This document shows, one piece after another, positions 14,610 to 21,681 of a DNA stretch of 62,492 nucleotides. Source of the DNA: Synechococcus sp. AG-670-B23 (lineage in GTDB: Bacteria > Cyanobacteriota > Cyanobacteriia > PCC-6307 > Cyanobiaceae). Numbering within the stretch: the stretch's first letter is position 1; each line of letters opens with the position of its first letter. Position numbers and translations under genes: made by a program. The stretch spans positions 1 through 62,492 of the forward strand of contig QCSL01000009.1 in the NCBI GenBank assembly GCA_003209165.1, given 5' to 3'. The notes beneath the pieces were generated by a model. The model was given only the letters and a program-made list of their open reading frames with translations. It had not been told where the DNA came from and ran no database searches.

Positions 14610-15979
14610 CAGATGACCTCCCGGCGCTTAGGCCAATGAGGATCGTCTTCACCACGGATGTACGGCGATGGCAGGGTTTGTGTCTTATTAAGTAAGGAAC
14701 CCTGACTACTACTGCTGTCTGAGCTGTTTTCAGGGGGTGTTAAACCCGTGCTTAAAGGCGCGGAGTTTGGCACTTTTGCACCTTTGGCACCCTTACCTGT
14801 GACCGCGAAGTAGACATACGGCGGCCTACCAACGCCACCGCTGCGCCTTTCCCGCCTGATGACGCTTAACGGCTCGCCGAACAGCTCTCTGAGCAAGTTC
14901 TTGCAGTAGCCGAGGGTGATTGGCGGGTTGTGTTCAGCGACCTGTTTGGCGGTGAACTTCGCAGGTTCATGCGTCAGCAGGAACTGCTTAACCCGTTCCC
15001 TATCAGTGGCTATCTGTTCAAGGCTCACCGTCCGATCACGGATGCCCTTAAAGCTCAGACGGCGGTCTTCAGAGCTGCCGCTGAATTGGTAGACGGTGTT
15101 GACCTCAACAGTGCCGCTGCGGTCTTTGATCCGCTTAAGGCAGTAGGTGTCTTCAACTTCACCGTCTTCCCTGGTGCGCCAGAACAGCCAGGCGTCAGCC
15201 GTGCCGTTGAAGACGTAGGCAGAGCCGTAGATGTCCTCCTTGGTTGGTTCGTTGTTGCGCCGGTCTTTGCTCTTGGTGATGTGGTGGATGACGATGATCG
15301 CCACGCCAAGCTCAGCAGCAAGATCGTTCAGCCGGTAAATCAGCAGACCGAACTCTGCATCTGAGGTCTTGATCTCACCGCCAGCAGCACGCAGCAGCGA
15401 GTCAATGATCACCACCTTGGCGTTGGTCTTTTCAACCTTCTGACGAAGCTCTGGGAACGCCATTGGGCTGAAGTCCCACATGAAGTGGAACAGCTCAAGG
15501 TCAGGCGCAAGGCCCATGGTCTTGAACTTCTTGGTGGCGTCTATGAAGGTTTCATCCAGCTCCACGACCACCACGGGCGCCTTGGTGGTTTGGAACTGAC
15601 CAGCGAACCTGTCGCCATTGGTGACGGCTTCGGCGAGCTGATAGGCCAGCGATGTTTTGCCAGCAGATCCATCACCTGCAAGCAGCGTCAGACCTTGCGA
15701 CAGGAAATCCCTAATCAGCGGCGCTGAAACCCTGTCTTAAGCGAATTTCAGCAGTAAGGCGAGATCTTCCGGCGGCTTCTGTTCCTTTGATTTGGCCAGC
15801 TGCCTGACCAACAGATCGAACTGCTTGCCGGTGTATTCCAGTTCCTTCTGCAACTGGATCAAACCGATTGACCGTTGCACCAGCGGCAACTTGTCGATTT
15901 CAGCCAGACCGGCATCAAGCTCCGCTTTGGCTTCTTTGGTTGATTCGGCGAGGTTGAAGTCTTATTCAGGGGCGCTCAT
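14609..15979 (-). pseudogene. RepA-like RecA-fold ATPase/helicase with two in-frame TAA codons
   Basis: The single frame starts at ATG 15979, which overlaps the upstream stop (ATGA), and encodes MSAPE, TAA (15962-15964), a 74-residue helical segment ending LLLKFA, TAA (15737-15739), then the ATPase: Walker A AGDGSAGKTS, VVVVELDET, Walker B-like KVVIIDSLLRAAGG, and VIVIHHITKSKD, a RepA/AAA_25-like hexameric helicase pattern. A C-terminal winged-helix-like part (PAKFTAKQVAEH) and a Ser-rich tail follow. No other lesion is present in 456 codons, so both stops look recent; GAA to TAA changes would explain each. The intact downstream part could start at a GTG (15574), but that lacks Walker A. Confidence 0.75.
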
Positions 15980-16665
15980 GACTGCACCTCCTGAATCAGA
16001 TCATGACCAAGGTGGTTGCAGGCGAAGGCGTCTAGGTCATCGCAGGTGTAAGCCAGCTTCTTCAGCTTGAGCTTGACCGCCGTCAGGTAGCGACGGTGTT
16101 GAGGCTCTGCTACGACAACCTTCTGCAAGACGGCTACCAGCAAGAGACCTTGCTTCTCGCAGCGGTTCACCTGGCGCAGTTGTTCAAGGGTGCATTGCTC
16201 GAACACTGGTGTTGCCATCACCTCTCGGTGAAGGGCTGTCCACTTACGCAGTCGTGACCGCCAGCTCTTGTTGAACCTGAGGATACGCCGGGGTTGCTGT
16301 TGACCCTTTGGCGGAAACGGTTTGAACAGCTTGCAGCTGCCGGTATGCCCGCAGTCACGCTTATGGGAAAACCAGGTGTGACCACGCCACTGGAATTGAT
16401 CCGGCAGCGGTGAGTTGTGGCAGAACACCGTGGTGTCGTTGAAGGCGCAGTCTTGGTCTTTGGTTCGACCACAGGCGCAGGGGTTGCGCCGACTGGAACG
16501 AGTGAGCTTCTGCTCTGACTTCCGCCCTAAACGGTGATTAGTGGGTCTAGACCTACTAGTTGTTCCAACCGATTTGGATGCACTGACAACCTGCAAAAGC
16601 AGCAGGTGCTCACTTAGCCTTGAGGAATCACGGACCTCATGGCTGGTCAATTTTTGGCCAGTCAT
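15976..16665 (-). CDS. Zinc-finger protein of the element C replication module (229 aa)
   Basis: A Cys cluster typical of zinc ribbons lies at about residues 62-105: CACGRTKDQDC, FCHN, and RDCGHTGSC. The remainder is basic and helical, with a C-terminal Cys/Asp-rich helix (TCDDLDAFACNHLGHD). It could supply the DNA-binding zinc finger of a primase or helicase loader; no catalytic primase motif is visible. The start ATG lies three bases after the excisionase-like gene, and the stop overlaps the ATPase start. The first 40 residues overlap an anticodon-arm-like dyad at 16590-16606, so the true start may be further downstream. Confidence 0.6.
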   Translation of the reverse strand: MTGQKLTSHEVRDSSRLSEHLLLLQVVSASKSVGTTSRSRPTNHRLGRKSEQKLTRSSRRNPCACGRTKDQDCAFNDTTVFCHNSPLPDQFQWRGHTWFSHKRDCGHTGSCKLFKPFPPKGQQQPRRILRFNKSWRSRLRKWTALHREVMATPVFEQCTLEQLRQVNRCEKQGLLLVAVLQKVVVAEPQHRRYLTAVKLKLKKLAYTCDDLDAFACNHLGHDLIQEVQS

Positions 16666-16668
16666 TTT

Positions 16669-16944
16669 TTATACCCCTGCCAACTTCCGAAGTTGCTGTG
16701 CGGTGGCTGCCGTACTCATCTGACGGAGCTGGCCACGCTTGTGCAGCACCTCCTGAATGCGATCAACGCGCCAACGAATTGATGCGTTGCTTGATTCACC
16801 GAGGAAATAATGTCCACCGGCAACTAAGAAGCCGCCGTGGGTGTCACGTTTTCGCTTTAGGTAGCTCTCACTGACCTGAAGGAACTCTGCGGCATCTGGG
16901 GTCCGTAACAACACGGGAAACGCTCCTGACGTATCCCCATGCAC
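16669..16944 (-). CDS. Excisionase-like DNA-binding protein of element C
   Basis: The protein contains LLRTPDAAEFLQVSESYLK, RKRDTHGGFLVAGGHYFLG and IRWRVDRIQEVLHKRG, the same layout as the excisionase-like genes of the other elements. A GTG at 16944 or a later GTG is the likely start; both lie inside the 3' part of the upstream gene, an overlap also seen in element B. Expected role: recombination directionality or regulation. It is followed at three bases by the zinc-finger gene. Confidence 0.72.
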   Translation of the reverse strand: MHGDTSGAFPVLLRTPDAAEFLQVSESYLKRKRDTHGGFLVAGGHYFLGESSNASIRWRVDRIQEVLHKRGQLRQMSTAATAQQLRKLAGV

Positions 16945-17147
16945 TGAGCGATGACCTGCACGTAGCGAGGGAACTTAGTGAAGTCCCAGACGGTGTTTGA
17001 CCGTCTACCAGCGACCAAACGGCGCAGGTTGGCCTCAACTACAGGCACGCTTGCTTGCCCACGTGGAGCAACGATCACAAGGCTGTGACCATTGACTGTG
17101 GCTTGCTTTCCCCGAGTCTTTTGTGTGCGCGTGACCTTGCGAGTCAT
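16857..17147 (-). CDS. Small basic protein, first gene of element C replication module (96 aa)
   Basis: With the ATG at 17147 the protein reads MTRKVTRTQKTRGKQATVNG and includes VPVVEANLRRLVAGRRSNTVW. It is strongly basic. The frame is open up to 17354, but the internal ATG gives a size like the first genes of elements A, B and D. No family recognised. It overlaps the excisionase-like gene by about 88 nt. Confidence 0.5.
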   Translation of the reverse strand: MTRKVTRTQKTRGKQATVNGHSLVIVAPRGQASVPVVEANLRRLVAGRRSNTVWDFTKFPRYVQVIAQCMGIRQERFPCCYGPQMPQSSFRSVRAT

Positions 17148-17368
17148 TGGTGCATGAGGGTGGATGAACCTCATCCCGTTAGACGCACTGAGCGAATCGG
17201 CCATGCTCGGGGAGAGCATTCGTGACGGCGATCTGGTGTCACCCAGTCGCTGTTCCGTCAGATGTGATGTTGAGAACTTAGCCGGACGATCTGCCCCGGT
17301 CAACCGCAGCAGGCCGTAGCAAAAGTGGCGCGCCACGCGTATACATAGTGGCATTCCATTTTCCGGAG
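17148..17368. promoter_or_regulatory. Promoter region of the element C replication module with a 12-bp palindrome
   Basis: The region between the integrase stop and the first module gene contains the perfect palindrome GTGGCGCGCCAC (17325-17336) next to a GTATAC dyad, and TGAACCTCATCCC/GGTGGATGA-type partial dyads nearer the gene. These are candidate operator sites. Confidence 0.35.
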
Positions 17369-18637
17369 TTAGTTACTAGCAGCGACCAAACCTTCGTTGT
17401 ACCGCTCAACAGCCGCTTCAAGACTGGCTTCATCGACCCAGCTGCCGTAATGCTTCATGTGAACAGCAACGGTGTGACCCATAAGCGCAGCTGCTGTTCT
17501 CACGTGCAAAGCATTATTTGAACAAACGTGGCAGCGATACGCCCACGAATGGCGCAGTGAATAAGGCGTGACGCCTTCATTTGACCGGACCAGATTCTTC
17601 CAAGGCTCATACCGCTTCAGCAGTTGCCCAAAGGCGTGACCGACCTGCTGGAACGTGCCCTTGTCTTCAACCTTGCTGATCTCGTTCAACACAGCCGCTG
17701 GCATCTTCACCAGACCGGATTCGTACAGGTGCAGCAGACGCTTGCCCTCACCTTCACGGCCAGCGATGTCCAAAGGCAAGCAGAGCCTTGGCGGCTTTGA
17801 TTTCTGCGCCAAGGTTGCGATGTTCCGTTTGACGGCACCGGCGTAGAGCTTGCCCTCTTTGACGGTCAACACAGCCAGCTCAGCTGGCCGCAGACCAAAC
17901 AGCGCAATCAGACCTGTTGCGAGCCGCAGGTCATGACGACCATCAGCTTCCATCTGATCAAGCAGAGCAGCCAGATCTTCTGGTTTGACCGGAGGCGTTA
18001 GCCGCTCCTCCGTAGAGGTGGCGGCAACGCCGATCAGGTCATTGATGAACGCCTTTTCTGGTGGCAACCAACGCTGTGGCGCACCTGCTTTGTCCACGGC
18101 GTAAGTCAGGAAGGCACAGGCATCACCGAGGTTGCGTTTTCTGCCTTGGCCACCTGGCGCCATATCGGTGAAATGCAGTTCCGCAAACCGCTTCAGCAGC
18201 GCCCGTGCATCACGTGGCTTTGGTCTGCTGTCCATGCACACCAGAACACGATTCAGACGCGTTCTGAGGTCAGCCAGCGTTGAGCTGCGGCGACCTTGTT
18301 TGGTGGCCAGATACTCCTCAACAACAGCTGGCCAACCTTGGTCAGCAGTGCCGTTGTGTTCTTCAGGAGCAGCTAGCGCCTCAGTGTCCAGACGGACCGC
18401 TTCAGCGATGCTGATGTTCCTGGTTTCAACCAACTCACGAACGCGTGTGACGGCGTTCAAGATCTGCACCGAGTTGGTGGCCTTCCACTCAATAGACAGC
18501 ACCTTGGCGCTCTTGGTGCCGTCTTCGTAACGGCGCGTGAGCTTGCATTTGCCGCTCTGAGCAATGACGTTCCAGCCGTTGCCGTGGTTGTCCCTGATCT
18601 GGCGGCGAAGAGTTTGTTCCCACTTCTGGGGCGCCAT
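17369..18637 (-). CDS. Tyrosine recombinase (integrase) of element C
   Basis: 422 residues starting MAPQKWEQTLRRQIRDNHGN. Catalytic residues are visible: Arg in FGLRPAELAV, Arg in PYSLRHSWAYR, His in LMGHTVAVH and the nucleophile Tyr in MKHYGSWVD near the C-terminus. As in the other two large integrases the first position of the HxxR box is Tyr. Sequence similarity across the three is obvious in the middle (QRWLPPEKAFINDLIG, GRKRNL), so they are paralogous integrases of related elements. It lies at the right end of the element, transcribed left, with arm-type repeats directly upstream. The frame is intact. Confidence 0.93.
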   Translation of the reverse strand: MAPQKWEQTLRRQIRDNHGNGWNVIAQSGKCKLTRRYEDGTKSAKVLSIEWKATNSVQILNAVTRVRELVETRNISIAEAVRLDTEALAAPEEHNGTADQGWPAVVEEYLATKQGRRSSTLADLRTRLNRVLVCMDSRPKPRDARALLKRFAELHFTDMAPGGQGRKRNLGDACAFLTYAVDKAGAPQRWLPPEKAFINDLIGVAATSTEERLTPPVKPEDLAALLDQMEADGRHDLRLATGLIALFGLRPAELAVLTVKEGKLYAGAVKRNIATLAQKSKPPRLCLPLDIAGREGEGKRLLHLYESGLVKMPAAVLNEISKVEDKGTFQQVGHAFGQLLKRYEPWKNLVRSNEGVTPYSLRHSWAYRCHVCSNNALHVRTAAALMGHTVAVHMKHYGSWVDEASLEAAVERYNEGLVAASN

Positions 18638-18651
18638 GACAGCTGTCGTGA

Positions 18652-18716
18652 TCTAGAGCCGTTTTAGAGCAGGAATTAGAGCAGAACAGCCCTAGCAGGC
18701 CACAGCAGGCTAAAGC
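18652..18716. repeat. Arm-type repeats TAGAGCAG, element C right end
   Basis: CTAGAGC, TTTAGAGCAG, TTAGAGCAG and CCCTAGCAGGCC occur between the integrase start and the attachment remnant, matching the cluster at 10791-10870. Confidence 0.65.
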
Positions 18717-18723
18717 CAGACAA

Positions 18724-18750
18724 CAAAAAAGCGGTCTTGTGACCGCCAAA
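18724..18750 (-). terminator. Rho-independent terminator between attachment remnant and integrase C
   Basis: On the minus strand GCGGTC, loop ACAA, GACCGC is followed by TTTTTTG. It would stop transcription entering element C from the right, insulating the integrase gene. The intact tRNA also has a terminator in the equivalent place. Confidence 0.65.
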
Positions 18751-18779
18751 AACCCTGTCTATGACTGTGTTTTCAAGAA

Positions 18780-18823
18780 TGGAGCCAAGGAGACTCGAAC
18801 TCCTGACCCCCTGCATGCCATGC
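18780..18823 (-). other. Attachment-site remnant: 3' half of tRNA-Ala (C/D junction)
   Basis: It is identical to the tRNA-Ala 3' half through CCTGC and the loop ATGCCAT, then diverges (GCGTCTAAAC). This places the crossover within or next to the anticodon loop. It is the boundary of elements C and D. Confidence 0.88.
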
Positions 18824-18937
18824 GTCTAAACCCTTCGCTAAAAACCAAGTCCTAGACAAACTTAACCCATTGCAGCACAGGAGTTTCAAGGAATACGCAC
18901 CCAGCCTGCACTAGCAAGTTATGGCAATCAAAGGCAG

Positions 18938-18960
18938 AAATCACACCTAGAAATCACACC
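18938..18960 (+). repeat. Arm-type repeats AAATCACACC, element D left end
   Basis: Two copies, at 18938-18947 and 18951-18960, match three copies at 27242-27281 at the other end of element D and those at 2090-2129 in element A. Confidence 0.65.
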
Positions 18961-18975
18961 AAACAACGGCATACT

Positions 18976-19002
18976 GAGCACCTGCATGTCAGTCAGGTGC
19001 TC
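18976..19002. repeat. Anticodon-arm-like dyad at the integrase D start codon
   Basis: GAGCACCTG and CAGGTGCTC form a perfect 9-bp dyad ending one base before the ATG at 19003. The right arm equals the GCAGGTGCTC of the tRNA anticodon/D-arm region. It may be an integrase binding site that autoregulates the gene; part of it (AGGTG) also acts as the ribosome binding site. Confidence 0.5.
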
Positions 19003-20274
19003 ATGGTCAAAACGGCTCCTTGGCTTAAGGACCTGCGGGGCACGATCAAGCGCACCTACGGACCTGGGTGGGTGCTGGAGGAACGTTCTGGCTTTTTCAA
19101 AATCCAGCGTCGTGAGGCAGGCAACGCCAGGGAAGGCAAGCGCCCCACCATCACCACCAAGATTCGTTTTGCCCCCAGCAGCAGCACTGAGGTGCTCGTG
19201 CTCATTGGTGAGCTGAAGCGCAAGATGGCTGACCTCGGGCTAGGGCTCTATGCGGCCCACTCGCTGATCAGTGCTGCTGCAGAAGATGAGAACTCCGGCG
19301 GCACCAATTGGCCTGAGGTGGTCAAGCGATACGAAGCCAGCCGCGCCGGCACAGGACAGGTGAAAGCTGCGACCTACGACAGAGAGGAACGCCGCCGCAT
19401 CGAACGCACCATCGAACTGATCAACGCCAAAGGGCGCGGGGCGGCCAACGATGGCCCAGGTGTCATGCGGAACTACACCAGCCAGCACCTGGCAGACCTC
19501 AATTTGGGCGGCGTTGGACGCAAGCGTGCGCTCCTTGATGTTTCACGCTTCCTGCGCTTCGCGGTGACCAAATGCGGCGCAGAACAAAGCTGGCTTCCTA
19601 TTGAGGGTGACGACCTCCAAGACCTGATCGGCCTAGCGGAGACGAGGAAAGAGGACAAAGTCCCGGTCAAACCAGAACAGCTTTTCGGCCTGATCGACAG
19701 CCTTTATGAAAAGCCGGAGCTACGCCTCGCCGTCACCTTGGTGGGCCTGTTCGGTCTACGGCCAGCCGAACTGAAAGCAATGCTCGTGGAGGACGGAAAG
19801 CTCAAGGTCGGCAACGTCAAACGCAACCGGGCCACAGCAAAGGCTCCCAAACCCGATCGCATTGCCTACCCACTGGAGATTCCAGAACTCGCAGGTGCAG
19901 CAGGTCAGGCTCTGGCTCAGCTCAGCAGCGGGCTAATCAAGCTGCCGGTTGGGATCCTGAACGCCAAAGACTTCAAAACCTGCGGGCACACCTTCAGGCA
20001 ATACCTCGATCGCCATCCCTATTGGGCTGCGCTGGTCAAAGCCAATCCTGGGCTCTCCCCGTACAGCCTTCGGCATGGCTACGCCTACCGAGGAGCCCTT
20101 GCCGGCATACCTCTCAGACAGCTCGCCGCATCAATGGGCCACGACGTGCGCACCCATATGAAGCATTACGGCCAGTGGACCGATGAGGCTGGCCTCGATG
20201 CTGCCTTTGGGGCTGCCAACGCCAAGCTCACTGCATCACTGAGCAAGCGTCACCAGCAGCAAATACATCAGTAG
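19003..20274 (+). CDS. Tyrosine recombinase (integrase) of element D
   Basis: With ATG 19003 the protein has 423 residues (MVKTAPWLKDLRGTIKRTYG); a GTG six bases upstream is also in frame. Catalytic residues: Arg in FGLRPAELKA, Arg in PYSLRHGYAYR, His in SMGHDVRTH and Tyr in MKHYGQWTD. It is very close to the element B integrase over the catalytic domain (for example the conserved NAKDFKTCGHTFRQYLDRH region). It would recombine the tRNA-Ala anticodon-loop core and bind the AAATCACACC arms. The frame is intact. Confidence 0.93.
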   Translation: MVKTAPWLKDLRGTIKRTYGPGWVLEERSGFFKIQRREAGNAREGKRPTITTKIRFAPSSSTEVLVLIGELKRKMADLGLGLYAAHSLISAAAEDENSGGTNWPEVVKRYEASRAGTGQVKAATYDREERRRIERTIELINAKGRGAANDGPGVMRNYTSQHLADLNLGGVGRKRALLDVSRFLRFAVTKCGAEQSWLPIEGDDLQDLIGLAETRKEDKVPVKPEQLFGLIDSLYEKPELRLAVTLVGLFGLRPAELKAMLVEDGKLKVGNVKRNRATAKAPKPDRIAYPLEIPELAGAAGQALAQLSSGLIKLPVGILNAKDFKTCGHTFRQYLDRHPYWAALVKANPGLSPYSLRHGYAYRGALAGIPLRQLAASMGHDVRTHMKHYGQWTDEAGLDAAFGAANAKLTASLSKRHQQQIHQ

Positions 20275-20320
20275 TTGCGGATCATTTAGTCACTGTCATC
20301 GAGTCATCGGAACGGCACTG

Positions 20321-20435
20321 CACCCCCAGCCGGGGTGATGGTGTTTACGGAGGCCCACCTCCATCCAATGGCCCTTGCATGACCATTGGGCGCTGATAAC
20401 ACCACTGACTCCCTCTCTGACATGCGGGGAGTCAG
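20321..20435. other. Four consecutive perfect hairpins downstream of integrase D
   Basis: Within 115 bp there are four separate dyads: CACCCC/GGGGTG (20321-20337), GGAGG/CCTCC (20349-20362), CCAATGG/CCATTGG (20365-20389) and CTGACTCCC/GGGAGTCAG (20405-20435). None has a T run, so simple termination is unlikely. A structured RNA, replication origin or packaging signal are possibilities; none is shown. Confidence 0.5.
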
Positions 20436-20691
20436 ATCAGCGTTAAATCCTCACAAGATCGCCTTATCACTCGTGTCGAGTCCAACAGAACTTCAACGTC
20501 TTGTGATATTGAATTACAAGAATGCCGATGGGGAGGAGCTAGTTGGGCTCGCTCTGGAATTAGTAGAAGAATCTAATGGCGGAATTCAAGTACGGGTACT
20601 TAGGGATTCAAATTTAGTTAGTTGTGTATCGGTGGTTCCCTTAATTGAATGCAGAGTGGACGACTCGCTAGACTGCGACTGCTGTGACTAA
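20422..20691 (+). CDS. Small protein with a Cys-rich C-terminal tail, convergent with metallothionein
   Basis: The frame reads a beta-rich core (TELQRLVILNYKNADGEEL, ALELVEESNGG, IQVRVLRDSN) and ends in the metal-binding-like tail DCDCCD. The ATG at 20422 lies inside the fourth hairpin; TTG 20386 or a later GTG are other starts. Its stop is immediately next to the stop of the convergent metallothionein gene. The acidic Cys tail and this neighbour suggest metal binding or sensing, but no family was recognised. Confidence 0.5.
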   Translation: MRGVRSALNPHKIALSLVSSPTELQRLVILNYKNADGEELVGLALELVEESNGGIQVRVLRDSNLVSCVSVVPLIECRVDDSLDCDCCD

Positions 20692-20850
20692 TCAGCAGCA
20701 ATCACAACTTGAGCAACATTGCTCTTTTCCGGCGTGACCATCAGCACAGGGCTGAGAGCAATAAATCTTTCCATCTTTCAGGACGGCTTTTTCAGGGGTA
20801 ATACTGCAGCCGCAGGGCTCACACGCGCATTGCTGGTTTGCGATTGGCAT
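20692..20850 (-). CDS. Cyanobacterial metallothionein (SmtA/BmtA-like)
   Basis: With the ATG at 20850 the protein has 52 residues and nine or more Cys: CACEPCGCSIT, YCSQPCADGH and QCCSSCDCC. This is the bacterial metallothionein pattern that binds zinc and cadmium in Cys/His clusters in the cytoplasm. Bacterial metallothioneins of this type usually have an SmtB-type repressor nearby; none is visible, though an HTH gene lies 400 bp away. It is a cargo gene of element D and may give metal tolerance. The frame is open up to 20889, but the internal ATG gives the family-typical length. Confidence 0.88.
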   Translation of the reverse strand: MPIANQQCACEPCGCSITPEKAVLKDGKIYCSQPCADGHAGKEQCCSSCDCC

Positions 20851-20925
20851 TGATTCGTCGATCAACTCCCCTCTTCCTAGGACGAACAAACAACCAGTGC
20901 AACTCTCAACCGAGGAAGTTGCACT

Positions 20926-21198
20926 TCACCTGACAGGCGGCGGGCAGCGTCTCCAGCCCGTCTTCTGCATCGTCTGCCAAGCCTCAATGGCGTTGTGGCG
21001 CAGCATCCGCCGCCGAGTCATCGGCTCAGGTGGGCGGGGCGGAAGGTAGCGGTAAGTCCTGATGGCGACCCACTGCGCATGCACCGTCGCCGTATCGGGC
21101 TTGAAGTGACACAGCTTTTGCTGCTGCTCGGAGTACAGCCACCCCTCACCACCGGCCTTTTCTGGCGCCTCGTGAAAGCTGCGCTCCTTGTTGGGCAT
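20926..21198 (-). CDS. DUF1651 family protein
   Basis: The 90-residue protein has the DUF1651 pattern of marine picocyanobacteria: GWLYSEQQQKLCHFKPD, VAIRTYRYLPPRPPEP, MTRRRMLRHNAIEAW and a C-terminal KTGWRRCPPPV. The function of the family is unknown. It is a common accessory-genome gene in Synechococcus and Prochlorococcus, which supports the host assignment. It is co-oriented with the metallothionein gene 75 bp downstream. Confidence 0.82.
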   Translation of the reverse strand: MPNKERSFHEAPEKAGGEGWLYSEQQQKLCHFKPDTATVHAQWVAIRTYRYLPPRPPEPMTRRRMLRHNAIEAWQTMQKTGWRRCPPPVR

Positions 21199-21268
21199 GC
21201 AGATGGTCTAACCACCTGTTGCCATGTCCGCTCACCAGAAGTGGCCTTTTGGTGAGCGGAGTTTTTTA

Positions 21269-21514
21269 TCAGGCGGCCGTTTCTTCGGCGGAAGGGGTCT
21301 GCACGTTGCGCCTTAGGAACACGCTGTCGGGTCGCCACTGGCAGACGCACTGCAGCTTCTCCCGCAGCCCCTCTATGTCAACCAAACGCTGTCCAGTGTG
21401 CTGCTGCACATGGACATGCTCGTTGAGATAGCCCTCATTGAGCAGTCTGTAGAGCTGAGACCTGGACTTATATCCGAGGCGCCTTGCAGCCTCGCTAATC
21501 GTCATTAACTCCAT
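21269..21514 (-). CDS. MerR/excisionase-type HTH protein
   Basis: The 81-residue protein begins MELMTISEAARRLGYKSRSQ followed by LYRLLNEGYLNEHVHV and RLVDIEGLREKLQ, a winged HTH of the excisionase/MerR type that reads residues in beta wing and recognition helix. It differs from the excisionase-like family next to the primase. It could regulate the capsid or cargo genes, or be the recombination directionality factor for integrase D. It stands alone between the capsid terminator and DUF1651 gene. Confidence 0.7.
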   Translation of the reverse strand: MELMTISEAARRLGYKSRSQLYRLLNEGYLNEHVHVQQHTGQRLVDIEGLREKLQCVCQWRPDSVFLRRNVQTPSAEETAA

Positions 21515-21624
21515 CTAGCTGTCCCTATGTGTCCACTGTTTTGACAACCACTGGCTAGATAAACAACGCGCGTACGAACGACCCACAGCAGTTGGCCTGA
21601 GAAGGACCCAGATACGCATAAGAA

Positions 21625-21650
21625 AGCCCGGGGTGTCCAAGCCCCGGGCT
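21625..21650 (-). terminator. Rho-independent terminator of the capsid gene
   Basis: AGCCCGGGG and CCCCGGGCT form a perfect 9-bp stem; on the minus strand TTCTT follows. It lies about 30 bp after the stop of the capsid gene at 21682. Confidence 0.75.
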
Positions 21651-21681
21651 ATTACGCACCAAAAGCAGGGCGCTGTCGCGG

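Larger units (their letters stand above)
10710..18779. mobile_element. Element C (8.1 kb tRNA-Ala-tethered integrative element)
   Basis: It is bounded by partial tRNA copies at 10710 and 18780 with matching TAGAGCAG-type repeats at both ends. Unlike B and D its large integrase is at the right end and points left. A rightward four-gene block occupies the left, a pilin-like gene and an HTH gene the middle, and a leftward replication module (Topo VI-A-like protein, RepA-like ATPase with two in-frame stops, zinc-finger protein, excisionase-like protein) the right. No phage structural gene is visible. Confidence 0.87.

Noticed and set aside
15055-15364. Open frames opposite the RepA-like ATPase and similar antisense frames (e.g. 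30.2-30.8, 36.2-36.8, 61.0-61.7 kb)
   Set aside because: They lie fully inside well-supported genes on the other strand and translate to compositions typical of GC-rich shadow frames.
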